From an uncultured Oscillospiraceae bacterium (GTDB taxonomy: Bacteria; Bacillota_A; Clostridia; Oscillospirales; Oscillospiraceae): a stretch of 29,240 nt of DNA. The notes beneath the pieces are model-generated. The model did no database searches. It worked only from the letters and a program-made list of their open reading frames with translations, and had not been told where the DNA came from. The stretch is from NCBI GenBank assembly GCA_900754605.1, contig CAAEDK010000121.1, forward strand, positions 1 through 29,240. Reading direction: 5' to 3'. Positions 5,006 to 12,262 of the stretch are shown piece after piece (positions within the stretch are counted from its first letter, which is position 1; each line of letters begins with the position of its first letter). Both the position numbers and the translations under genes were made by a program.

Positions 5006-6595
5006 TTGCCATGCCCGCACTTTGATGTGAAAATCATCCAGCGCAGCAAGCGCCAGTCAGCCGTTGCGTCTGCCGCCTACCAGAGCGGGGAACGGCTGTT
5101 TTCCGAATACGACCAGAAACAGAAATACTATTCCCATAAAAGCGAAATCGTCCACACCGAAATCATGCTGCCGCCCCATGCCCCGCCGGAGTACGCAGAC
5201 CGGAATACCTTGTGGAACGCCGCCGAAGCCATCGAAAAACAATGGAACTCCCAGCTTGCCCGGAGGTTCGTGCTTGCCATACCGAGGGAACTTCCCCGGT
5301 CACAGTACGCCGACCTTATCCGGGACTACTGCCGGGAGTTTTTCGTTTCCAAGGGCATGATTGCCGATTTTGCCATCCATGACAAGGGGGACGGAAATCC
5401 CCACGCCCACATCCTTCTTACCATGCGGGCGATGGACGAACAGGGCAAGTGGCTTCCCAAGAGCCGGAAGGTCTACGACCTTGACGAGAACGGCGAGCGT
5501 ATCCGGCTTGCGTCCGGCAGATGGAAAAGCCACAAGGAGGATACCGTGGACTGGAACGACCAGAAGTACGCTGAGATATGGCGGCAGGGCTGGGCTGACA
5601 CAGCGAACCGCTATCTGGAAGCCATCGGCAGCCCGGAGCGCCTTGACCTTCGCTCCTATGTCCGACAGGGGATTGATAAAATCCCCACTGTCCACATGGG
5701 GCCAGCGGTCAGCCAGTTGGAGAAAAAAGGCATACAGACCAACATCGGCAACCTGAACCGGGACATCAAAGCCGCCAATTCCCTCATGCAGTCTATCCGG
5801 CAGATGGTACGCAGCTTAAAGGGCTGGCTGTCCGGCCTGAAAGAGAAAAAGGCGGCGCTGCTGGAAGCGCTGGAACAGGCAAAGGAGCCGACCATCCCCG
5901 AACTGCTTTCCCGGTATCTGGATAAACGGAGCGAGGAACGTACCGGCTGGACTTCCAAGGGGAAGTTAAAAGGAACCGTTGGCGATTTCAACAAGGTTAT
6001 GGAAGCCCTTGACTTCCTGCGGCAGAAAGAGATTTCCACCGTAGAGAGCCTTGACGCCTATCTGGATGAAGCCAGCGCACAGGCCGTTTCCATCCGTGAG
6101 GAAATCAGGCCGATGGAGAAACGTGTGAAAGAGATTGACCGGCTGCTTTTCCATATCGGGAACTTTGAAGCAAACAAGCCGGTTCATGCGAAATATGCCG
6201 CTATCCGCTGGAAGAAACCCAAGGAGAAATTTGCCGCCGACCATAAGGAGGAACTGGACGCCTACAACGCTGCCCTGCGGTATTTCAAGGTTCACCTTGA
6301 TGGGGCGAAGTACAGCACAAAGAAGCTGGCCGGGGAACAGGCACAGCTTTCAGAGAATATCGCTTCCAAGACGGAAGCGCTGACTGCCGTACAGGAGGAT
6401 GTAAAGATTTTGCGGGATGTGCGCCACTGGCTCAATCAGGTTTTACCATCCGAGCAGTACCGCCAGACCGCAGAGCCGGGAAAGAAACCGTCCATCCAGC
6501 AGGCGGTCAAAGGCCGGGAGCAGCGTATCCGGGAGGAACAGGCAGAGAAACACCAGCAGCCCCGCCGCCAGCAAAAACAGGATATGGAACTTTAA
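5006..6595 (+). CDS. MobA/MobL family relaxase (MobQ class)
   Basis: A 529-residue relaxase of the MobA/MobL family. The N-terminus VKIIQRSKRQSAVASAAYQSGE carries the candidate nicking tyrosine (Y25). The metal-binding triad is in FAIHDKGDGNPHAHILLTMR (H125, H133, H135). The C-terminal half is long coiled coil and helical sequence, probably for relaxosome contacts. It should nick the oriT and remain on the 5' end of the transferred strand. The start is set at TTG 5006, eight bases after AAAGGAGG; a longer frame from TTG 4973 would begin inside the terminator T-run and lacks a ribosome site. It is followed by the primase gene, with a candidate oriT about 900 bases upstream. The host ICE has a relaxase of a different family. 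Confidence 0.9.
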   Translation: MPCPHFDVKIIQRSKRQSAVASAAYQSGERLFSEYDQKQKYYSHKSEIVHTEIMLPPHAPPEYADRNTLWNAAEAIEKQWNSQLARRFVLAIPRELPRSQYADLIRDYCREFFVSKGMIADFAIHDKGDGNPHAHILLTMRAMDEQGKWLPKSRKVYDLDENGERIRLASGRWKSHKEDTVDWNDQKYAEIWRQGWADTANRYLEAIGSPERLDLRSYVRQGIDKIPTVHMGPAVSQLEKKGIQTNIGNLNRDIKAANSLMQSIRQMVRSLKGWLSGLKEKKAALLEALEQAKEPTIPELLSRYLDKRSEERTGWTSKGKLKGTVGDFNKVMEALDFLRQKEISTVESLDAYLDEASAQAVSIREEIRPMEKRVKEIDRLLFHIGNFEANKPVHAKYAAIRWKKPKEKFAADHKEELDAYNAALRYFKVHLDGAKYSTKKLAGEQAQLSENIASKTEALTAVQEDVKILRDVRHWLNQVLPSEQYRQTAEPGKKPSIQQAVKGREQRIREEQAEKHQQPRRQQKQDMEL

Positions 6596-6666
6596 CCAAT
6601 CAGGCGCTTGCCATTTTCCCCGTGAGAATGACAGGCGCTTTTTCTATTTTCAGGAGGATTTGCCTA

Positions 6667-7314
6667 TTGAATGTATTTGAAGCCGTGAAACAGTCTGTTA
6701 CCACCCGGCAGGCTGCCGAGCATTACGGTATCCTGGTAGGGAGAAACGGGATGTGCGTCTGCCCCTTCCATGACGATAAAAACCCCAGCATGAAGGTTGA
6801 CCGGCGCTTCCATTGCTTCGGCTGTCAGGCAGACGGGGATGTGATTGACTTTGTTTCCCGTCTGGAAAACGTCAGCCCCAGGGAAGCCGCCCTCATGCTG
6901 GCGCAGGACTTCTCCATCCCCTATGAGGATAAGGAGCCACCAAGCAGGAGCCGCCCGAAGCGAAATCCCCGGAAGGAAAGCCCGGAACAGCAATTTAAGC
7001 GCATGGAGCGATATTGCTTCCGGGTACTGTCCGACTATCACAATCTGCTGCGCCGCTGGAAGCGGGACTATGCCCCCAAGACGCCGGAGGAAGAATGGCA
7101 CCCGCTTTTCGTGGAAGCCTTGCAGAAACAATCCCATGTGGAATATCTGCTGGATGTGCTGCTGTTCTCCGACATAGGGGAACGGGCTGCCCTGATTACC
7201 AGCTACGGAAAGGAAGTGAGGAACCTTGAGCGGAGAATGGCAGACCTTGCCGCCCGAACTGCGGCAGGCCGTGACGGACACCATCGAAGCCGCACCCCCG
7301 CCCCGGAGCGTTGA
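6667..7314 (+). CDS. CHC2 zinc-finger DNA primase-like protein
   Basis: A 215-residue protein with an N-terminal DnaG-type CHC2 zinc finger: C32-PF-H35, then FHC50FGC53, followed by GDVIDFVSRLENVSPREAALMLA, the conserved helical cap. The primase catalytic (Toprim) domain is missing, so this is a zinc-finger module that probably works with the helicase encoded next. TTG 6667 is preferred because AGGAGG lies nine bases before it and family members begin MNVFEAVKQ; an upstream ATG at 6622 has no such site. Its 3' end overlaps the helicase gene by 89 bases in another frame, which implies tight translational coupling. Confidence 0.85.
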   Translation: MNVFEAVKQSVTTRQAAEHYGILVGRNGMCVCPFHDDKNPSMKVDRRFHCFGCQADGDVIDFVSRLENVSPREAALMLAQDFSIPYEDKEPPSRSRPKRNPRKESPEQQFKRMERYCFRVLSDYHNLLRRWKRDYAPKTPEEEWHPLFVEALQKQSHVEYLLDVLLFSDIGERAALITSYGKEVRNLERRMADLAARTAAGRDGHHRSRTPAPER

Positions 7315-8626
7315 GGAAGTCAAGGCCATGCTGGAGGGCACCGAGAAAGGCGGCGTGCGGAACAGTATCCACAACTGCCTGACCGTGTTCCAGTATGACC
7401 CCATTCTTTCCGGGGCGGTTGCAAAAAATCTCCTGACCGAGCGTATTGACCTTCTAAAGCCCATCGGCAGGAAACGCAGAACCGGCAGCAAGGCCATGAC
7501 CGACACGGACATGAAATATATCCGGCTGTATCTGGAAGATACCTACGGCCTGACAAGCGAGAAAAAGATAGCAGACGCCGCTGATCTGGCCGCAGACGCC
7601 AACAGCTACCATCCCATCCGGGACTACCTGAACGGCCTTGTCTGGGACGGGAAAGAGCGTATCCGCTACTGCCTGCGTCACTTTCTGGGAGCCGACACAG
7701 ACAACTTCACTTACCATTCCCTGCGGCTGTTCCTGCTGGGAGCCATCCACCGGGCTTTCTGCCCCGGCTGTAAGTTTGAGGTCATGCTCTGTCTGGTTGG
7801 CGGTCAGGGAGCCGGGAAATCCACCTTCTTCCGGCTGCTGGCCGTAAAAGACGAGTGGTTTTCCGATGATTTGCGGAAGTTGGACGATGATAACGTGTAC
7901 CGCAAGCTACAAGGCCACTGGATAATTGAAATGTCGGAGATGATTGCCACCGCAAACGCCAAGAGCATAGAGGAAATCAAGTCATTTTTAAGCCGCCAGA
8001 AGGAGGTCTATAAAATCCCCTACGAAACCCACCCGGAGGACAGGCTGCGGCAATGCGTGTTCGGCGGGACTTCCAATGCGCTGGACTTCCTGCCCCTTGA
8101 CCGTTCCGGGAACCGGCGCTTCCTGCCGGTCATGGTCTACCCCGGACAGGCCGAGATACACATTTTGGACGATGAAGCCGCTTCCAGAGCCTATATTGAA
8201 CAGGTATGGGCGGAAGCCATGACAACCTACAAAAGTGGCGATTTTAAGCTGTCTTTTACGCCCGAAATGATACAGTACCTCAAAGAACACCAGCGGGATT
8301 TCATGCCGGAGGACACCAAGGCCGGGATGATACAGGCATACCTTGACCGCTACACTGGCAGCGCCGTATGCTCCAAGCAGCTTTTCAAAGAAGCCCTGAA
8401 CCACCCCTTTGACGAGCCGAAGCAATGGGAAATCCGGGAGGTCAATGACATCATGAACCACTGTATCACGGGATGGAAGTATTTCTCCAATCCCCGGATA
8501 TTTGAAGGATACGGCAGGCAGAAGGGCTGGGAACAGGAAGCCCCGGCAACGGGCGCTGACAACGGACGTGAAAAAACGCCGGACGGATTTGTGGAAGTCA
8601 CGGAGCAGATGGAACTTCCCTTCTGA
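7226..8626 (+). CDS. VapE/virulence-associated E family helicase-like ATPase
   Basis: A 466-residue protein. The N-terminal 170 residues include YHPIRDYLNGLVWDGKERI, typical of the virulence-associated E family. Walker A is GGQGAGKST (192-200), followed by a Walker B-like strand HWIIEMSEM (231-239). FGGTSNALDFLPLDRSGNRRF is the conserved sensor region with the arginine cluster of superfamily 3-like helicases of phages and satellites. With the CHC2 protein it probably forms a primase-helicase pair for replication of the excised element. The start is TTG 7226 inside the preceding gene; a shorter start cannot be excluded. An iteron-like array and terminator follow. Confidence 0.85.
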   Translation: MSGEWQTLPPELRQAVTDTIEAAPPPRSVEEVKAMLEGTEKGGVRNSIHNCLTVFQYDPILSGAVAKNLLTERIDLLKPIGRKRRTGSKAMTDTDMKYIRLYLEDTYGLTSEKKIADAADLAADANSYHPIRDYLNGLVWDGKERIRYCLRHFLGADTDNFTYHSLRLFLLGAIHRAFCPGCKFEVMLCLVGGQGAGKSTFFRLLAVKDEWFSDDLRKLDDDNVYRKLQGHWIIEMSEMIATANAKSIEEIKSFLSRQKEVYKIPYETHPEDRLRQCVFGGTSNALDFLPLDRSGNRRFLPVMVYPGQAEIHILDDEAASRAYIEQVWAEAMTTYKSGDFKLSFTPEMIQYLKEHQRDFMPEDTKAGMIQAYLDRYTGSAVCSKQLFKEALNHPFDEPKQWEIREVNDIMNHCITGWKYFSNPRIFEGYGRQKGWEQEAPATGADNGREKTPDGFVEVTEQMELPF

Positions 8627-8647
8627 AATATCCGGGAAAATCACAGC

Positions 8648-8691
8648 CGGTTGCCGACCCCGTTGCTATCCCGTTGCCGAGCCGGTTGCCG
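8648..8691 (+). repeat. iteron-like array (GTTGCCG repeats)
   Basis: Four tandem units of about 11-12 bases carry GTTGCCG or GTTGCTA at 8650, 8662, 8673 and 8685. Two more GTTGCCG copies lie at 8816 and 8829. The units are non-coding, begin about 20 bases after the helicase stop, and are close to one helical turn apart. Repeats like this bind replication initiators in many plasmids; that function is inferred here. Confidence 0.55.
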
Positions 8692-8694
8692 GGA

Positions 8695-8720
8695 AAAAGC
8701 CCGTAACTGCGGGCTTTTCT
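8695..8720 (+). terminator. intrinsic terminator after the helicase gene
   Basis: AAAAGCCCG (8695-8703) pairs with CGGGCTTTT (8710-8718) around a six-base loop. It lies directly after the GTTGCCG array and ends the relaxase-primase-helicase transcript. Confidence 0.75.
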
Positions 8721-8778
8721 CCCCTCTGACAACCAAAGCAACAGAAAAATAAAAGAAAAAGTAAATAAACAATAACCC

Positions 8779-8852
8779 GCCAGACAGAGATTGTTTTCGA
8801 GGTTTTTTGAAGCCCGTTGCCGGACTTCGTTGCCGACCCTCTCCTGTCTGGC
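8779..8852 (+). repeat. inverted repeat enclosing two GTTGCCG copies
   Basis: GCCAGACAG (8779-8787) and CTGTCTGGC (8844-8852) are perfect 9-base inverted repeats. The DNA between them contains a T-rich stretch and the two outer GTTGCCG copies. An AT-rich run (8746-8775) lies immediately upstream. Together with the array this could be a replication origin. Confidence 0.45.
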
Positions 8853-8879
8853 TTATTTCATTTATGGAGGTAACTGCCT

Positions 8880-9077
8880 ATGGCAAAAAACAAAACTGAA
8901 ATCCATGTCACAACGGTATTTGACGGCGAACTGGACGCTACGGACGTTTTCGTGAGCCTGATTGCACAGAAATACAGCCAGAGAAATGATAAAGAATATC
9001 TTGCGAAAAAGCAAGATTTAGAGTATAATAAAGACAAGGTTCAGCATGACCGTGTTCCGTCTGGATTGTGCGGGTAA
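8880..9077 (+). CDS. small conserved protein upstream of the recombinase
   Basis: A 65-residue protein. The N-terminal part KTEIHVTTVFDGELDATDVFVSLIAQKY suggests a beta-hairpin plus helix; the tail is charged and ends SGLCG. TGGAGG lies 9 bases before ATG 8880, and the recombinase ATG follows the stop by 6 bases, so the two are co-transcribed. Small proteins in this position occur in related serine-recombinase elements (Tn4451 carries tnpW), and an accessory role in excision is possible. I do not recognise a named domain, so no function is assigned. Confidence 0.65.
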   Translation: MAKNKTEIHVTTVFDGELDATDVFVSLIAQKYSQRNDKEYLAKKQDLEYNKDKVQHDRVPSGLCG

Positions 9078-9083
9078 ACGGTT

Positions 9084-10748
9084 ATGATGAACGGAATGGA
9101 ATATACAGGCATGGACGCAATACTGGCGGGCAGCTTCCGGGCGGCTATTTATTGCAGGCTTTCCAAGGACGATGACCTTGACGGGGAGAGCGCCAGCATT
9201 GCAAACCAGCGGGATATGCTGGAAAACTACTGCGAGAAGCAGGGATGGGAGGTTGTTGCAGTCTATCAGGACGATGGCTACACGGGGCTGAACATGGAGC
9301 GCCCCGACCTGAAACGGATGTTGAAAGCCATCGAGCGCAGGCAGGCCAACCTTGTGATAACGAAAGATTTATCGAGGTTAGGCAGGAATTATTTGCAGAC
9401 CGGCTTCCTGATTGAAGATTTCTTCCCCCGCCACGGCGTGCGCTATATCGCCATGAATGACGGTATCGACACCATGCGGGACAACAACGACATTGCGCCG
9501 TTCAAGAACATCCTCAACGAGATGTACAGCAAGGACATTTCCAAGAAGGTTCATTCCTCTTATCTGCTGAAAGCGCAGAAAGGCCAGTTTACCGGCTGCC
9601 TTGCCCCCTTCGGCTACCAGAAAGACCCGGAGGACAAAAACCACCTGCTGATTGACGAGGAAACGGCACCCATTGTCCGGCGTCTGTTTGCGTGGGCGCT
9701 GGAAGGACACGGCCCCAACTACATCCGGCGCAGGCTGGAAGAAGAAAAAATCCCCTGCCCGACCTACTGGAACCGGGTACGGGGGCTGCGGAACGTGTCA
9801 ACCAAGTGGGAAAAGAAAGACCCGGTAAATGGGCGGTATATCTGGGACTTTACCGTGATTAAGGACATCCTGATGAATCCCGTCTATACCGGCGCTATCG
9901 CTTCCCAGAAGAAGGAATACCGCTTCAAAATCGGCACCATCGGGGAGAAGAAGCCGGAGGAATGGATTGTCGTGGAGAACCAGCATGAGCCGCTTGTTGA
10001 CCGCAAGACCTTTGACATCGTGCAGCGCAAGCTGAAATCCCGGCAGCGCCCCCGCCAGACCGGGGAAATCAGCCTGTTTGCGGGGCTTATCAAATGCGGC
10101 GAGTGCGGGAAGTCGCTGACTATCCGCTACACCAACGAGAAGCACCCGAAGCAGATTTATTCCTGTAAGACCTACAATGCCTACGGGAAACAGCACTGTT
10201 CCCAGCACCGGGTTGAGTACGACACCCTGTACCGGCTTGTACTGAACAAAATCCGGGAGTGTGCCAGAGCCGCCCTGATGGACGGGGAAGCCGTTGCAGG
10301 GAAGCTGTCCGACACCTGCGAAGCCGAGCAGAAAGGCCAGCGGGAAGCGTTGGAACGCTCCCTTGCCAAAGACGAGGAACGGATTGACGTTCTGGAAAAG
10401 ATGGTTCTGCGGCTGTATGAGGATATGGTTGCCGGACGTATCAGCGAAGCAAACTTCAATCTGCTGATGGAAAAGACGCAGAAGGAACAGGCCGAGTTGA
10501 AGGCGAGGGTTGAGGAAGGCCGGAAGAAGCTGGCCGATGAAATCCGGCTTGCGTATGACGCCCGCCAGTGGGTAGAAGCCATTCAGGAATACGCCGACAT
10601 CACGGAACTGGACGCAGCTACCCTTAATCGCCTGATTAAAGAAATCGTTGTCCATGAGAGCATAGACAGCGATAAAACAAGACACATTTCTATCGAAATT
10701 CATTTTAATCTCAAACCCCTCCCGGAAGTGGAGCAGGTCACAGCCTGA
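9084..10748 (+). CDS. large serine recombinase (element integrase)
   Basis: A 554-residue large serine recombinase. The resolvase-type catalytic domain has the nucleophile S27 in YCRLSKDD and the arginine region TKDLSRLGRNY (94-104). The recombinase domain follows (about 170-315). A zinc beta-ribbon has C338, C341, C361 and C372, and a long coiled coil (about 400-490) precedes a DUF4368-like C-terminus. It should integrate and excise the element through the attachment repeats at 145-165 and 10839-10859. The start is uncertain, since ATG codons at 9084, 9087, 9096 and 9111 have no strong ribosome site; coupling to the small gene 6 bases upstream is likely. It lies at the right end of the element, 30 bases before the inverted repeat. 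Confidence 0.93.
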   Translation: MMNGMEYTGMDAILAGSFRAAIYCRLSKDDDLDGESASIANQRDMLENYCEKQGWEVVAVYQDDGYTGLNMERPDLKRMLKAIERRQANLVITKDLSRLGRNYLQTGFLIEDFFPRHGVRYIAMNDGIDTMRDNNDIAPFKNILNEMYSKDISKKVHSSYLLKAQKGQFTGCLAPFGYQKDPEDKNHLLIDEETAPIVRRLFAWALEGHGPNYIRRRLEEEKIPCPTYWNRVRGLRNVSTKWEKKDPVNGRYIWDFTVIKDILMNPVYTGAIASQKKEYRFKIGTIGEKKPEEWIVVENQHEPLVDRKTFDIVQRKLKSRQRPRQTGEISLFAGLIKCGECGKSLTIRYTNEKHPKQIYSCKTYNAYGKQHCSQHRVEYDTLYRLVLNKIRECARAALMDGEAVAGKLSDTCEAEQKGQREALERSLAKDEERIDVLEKMVLRLYEDMVAGRISEANFNLLMEKTQKEQAELKARVEEGRKKLADEIRLAYDARQWVEAIQEYADITELDAATLNRLIKEIVVHESIDSDKTRHISIEIHFNLKPLPEVEQVTA

Positions 10749-10778
10749 CCTGCCCCGCCGGGGCGGTTCTAAAAAAAC

Positions 10779-10806
10779 TCCATAGATATTTCTTGACACG
10801 CCGCCG
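10779..10806 (-). repeat. right subterminal inverted repeat
   Basis: Bases 10779-10799 are the reverse complement of 224-244 with two mismatches, and CCGCCG (10801-10806) mirrors CGGCGG (216-221). It lies 30 bases after the recombinase stop and about 33 bases inside the right attachment repeat. Confidence 0.65.
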
Positions 10807-10838
10807 CCCGCCATCGAGCCGGTTTCCTACACCTATTT

Positions 10839-10859
10839 GGGTATGAAACAGTTGATGGC
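10839..10859 (+). repeat. right attachment-site repeat (attR-like)
   Basis: GGGTATGAAACAGTTGATGGC matches 145-165 at 19 of 21 bases (this is positions 10839-10859). It reads in frame into the maff2 remnant, so it contains the ICE-side half of the target site. Confidence 0.7.
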
Positions 10860-10923
10860 CGGCGGCGGTGTCGCCCTCATCGGCATCACCCTTGTACCTC
10901 TGCTCTCCGGCCTGTTCGGTTGA
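10843..10923 (+). pseudogene. 3' remnant of maff2 (ICE membrane protein)
   Basis: The frame reads MKQLMAGGGVALIGITLVPLL plus SGLFG and stops at TGA 10921. This is the C-terminal transmembrane segment of Maff2-family proteins, which are about 70 residues long and sit just before the VirB6-like gene in ICEs of this type. The upstream codons (PAIEPVSYTYLG) are element DNA and do not match the family. Insertion of the element has therefore cut the gene. The 5' part is not in the window apart from the short AKSQGMKQLMA fragment at the left junction. Confidence 0.75.
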
Positions 10924-10943
10924 TCGTCCGGCGGTGATCGCTT

Positions 10944-11813
10944 ATGGGCGGCATACTCGACAAACTCGATGAATGGCTCCGAGGGCTGCTCATCGAGGGG
11001 ATCACGGGAAACCTGTCGGGCATGTTCGATACGGTCAATACCAAAGTAGGTGAGATCGCCGGTGAAGTGGGACAGACGCCGCTGGCATGGAACAGCGGCG
11101 TCTTTTCTATGATCCGAAACCTCTCTGAAACGGTGATCGTTCCAATCGCCGGGGTTATCCTGACATTCGTAATGTGTTATGAGCTGATCCAGCTTGTGAC
11201 AGAGAAAAACAATCTGCACGATGTAGATACCTGGATGTTCTTCAAGTGGATTTTCAAGACTTTCTGTGCCGTTCTCATTGTGACGAACACATGGAATATC
11301 GTCATGGGTATCTTCGATGTGGGGCAAAGCGTTGTGAACAGCAGCGCAGGCGTCATCATTGGGAATACCTCCATTGATATCAGTAGCGTCATCACGGATA
11401 TGGAGGCGCAGCTTGAAGCCCTGGGCACGGGAGAACTGTTCGGGCTGTGGTTCCAGTCCCTTTTTGTGGGACTTACCATGAACGCCCTTTCCATCTGTAT
11501 CATGCTTGTCATCTACGGCCGCATGATCGAGGTGTATTTGACAACTTCCGTTGGACCGATTCCGCTTGCCACTATGACAAACCGGGATTGGAGCCATACA
11601 GGACAGAACTACTTGAAATCCCTGCTTGCATTGGCGTTCCAGGCATTTCTAATCATGGTGTGCGTGGGAATCTACTCTGTTTTGGTACAGAGCATCGCCA
11701 CGGACGGAAATATCTCAGGCGCGATATGGGCCTGCATGGGCTACACGGTCCTGCTGTGCTTCGCCCTGTTCAAGACCGGCAGCCTCTCTAAGAGCCTGTT
11801 CGGAGCGCATTAA
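10944..11813 (+). CDS. VirB6/TrbL-like conjugal transfer membrane protein
   Basis: A 289-residue polytopic membrane protein. Hydrophobic segments include VIVPIAGVILTFVMCYELI, FKTFCAVLIVTNTWNIVMGIF, LFVGLTMNALSICIMLVIYG and AFQAFLIMVCVGIYSVLV. The order and the GPIPLATMTNRDWS loop fit the VirB6/TrbL-like family found in ICEs of the C. difficile CTn type. VirB6 proteins form the inner-membrane channel of the type IV secretion system. It begins 20 bases after the maff2 remnant and is followed, with AAGGAGG overlapping its end, by the PrgI gene. It is the first intact ICE gene after the insertion; promoters upstream of maff2 are now separated from it by the inserted element. Confidence 0.85.
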   Translation: MGGILDKLDEWLRGLLIEGITGNLSGMFDTVNTKVGEIAGEVGQTPLAWNSGVFSMIRNLSETVIVPIAGVILTFVMCYELIQLVTEKNNLHDVDTWMFFKWIFKTFCAVLIVTNTWNIVMGIFDVGQSVVNSSAGVIIGNTSIDISSVITDMEAQLEALGTGELFGLWFQSLFVGLTMNALSICIMLVIYGRMIEVYLTTSVGPIPLATMTNRDWSHTGQNYLKSLLALAFQAFLIMVCVGIYSVLVQSIATDGNISGAIWACMGYTVLLCFALFKTGSLSKSLFGAH

Positions 11814-11827
11814 GGAGGCTTGATAAA

Positions 11828-12262
11828 TTGGCGTATGTAACCATTCCAAAGGATTTGACGAAAGTAAAATCCAAAGTGCTGTTTGGGCTTACCAAACGGC
11901 AGCTTATATGTTTCGGAGCGGCGGCACTCATCGGAGTACCGCTTTTCTTTTTGCTCAGACGCACGGCCAGCAACAGCGCCGCCGCGTTCTGCATGATTAT
12001 CGTCATGCTCCCGTTCTTTCTGCTCGCCATGTATGAGCGGCACGGCCAACCCCTGGAGGTGGTGGCCGGACAGGTCATCCGCTGTATGTTCCTGCGGACG
12101 AAAGAGCGGCCTTACCGGACAAACAATTTCTACGCAGCCTTGGAGCGGCAGGCCCAGGCGGAAAAGGAGGTGAAAGCCATTGTTCAGAAAGCGAAAGCCA
12201 GAGCCGCAGGCACGGCAGGCGGCCAAACCCACGGTAAAGCTAACCGCCGCGGAAAAGCGTGA
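11828..12262 (+). CDS. PrgI family protein (VirB3-like)
   Basis: A 144-residue protein. The PrgI signature is the short N-terminal MAYVTIPKDLTKVKSKVLFG plus LTKRQLICFGAAALIG, and then two membrane segments (about 28-45 and 51-68). A basic C-terminal tail follows. PrgI proteins are VirB3-like partners of the VirB4 ATPase at the inner membrane. Start TTG 11828 lies nine bases after AAGGAGG. Its last 83 bases overlap the VirB4 gene in another frame, so the two are translationally coupled. Confidence 0.88.
   Translation: MAYVTIPKDLTKVKSKVLFGLTKRQLICFGAAALIGVPLFFLLRRTASNSAAAFCMIIVMLPFFLLAMYERHGQPLEVVAGQVIRCMFLRTKERPYRTNNFYAALERQAQAEKEVKAIVQKAKARAAGTAGGQTHGKANRRGKA

Larger units (their letters stand above)
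145..10859 (+). mobile_element. ~10.7 kb mobilizable serine-recombinase element inserted in maff2
   Basis: Bases 145-165 and 10839-10859 form a direct repeat with 19 of 21 identities, starting GGGTATGAAACAG. In the right copy the repeat reads in frame as GMKQLMA of a Maff2-family protein, which continues GGGVALIGITLVPLL to its stop. The left copy is preceded by codons AKSQ, also maff2-like. Between the repeats are a large serine recombinase near the right end, a MobA/MobL relaxase, a candidate oriT, replication-type genes and AT-rich cargo, but no secretion genes. This is the make-up of an integrative mobilizable element of the Tn4451 type. The exact crossover bases cannot be set by eye; the two mismatches in the repeat lie in its right half. 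Confidence 0.75.

Noticed and set aside
10752..10764. Terminator after the recombinase (GCCCC/GGGGC)
   Set aside because: The stem is only five base pairs and is followed by A residues rather than T; kept only as a hairpin.
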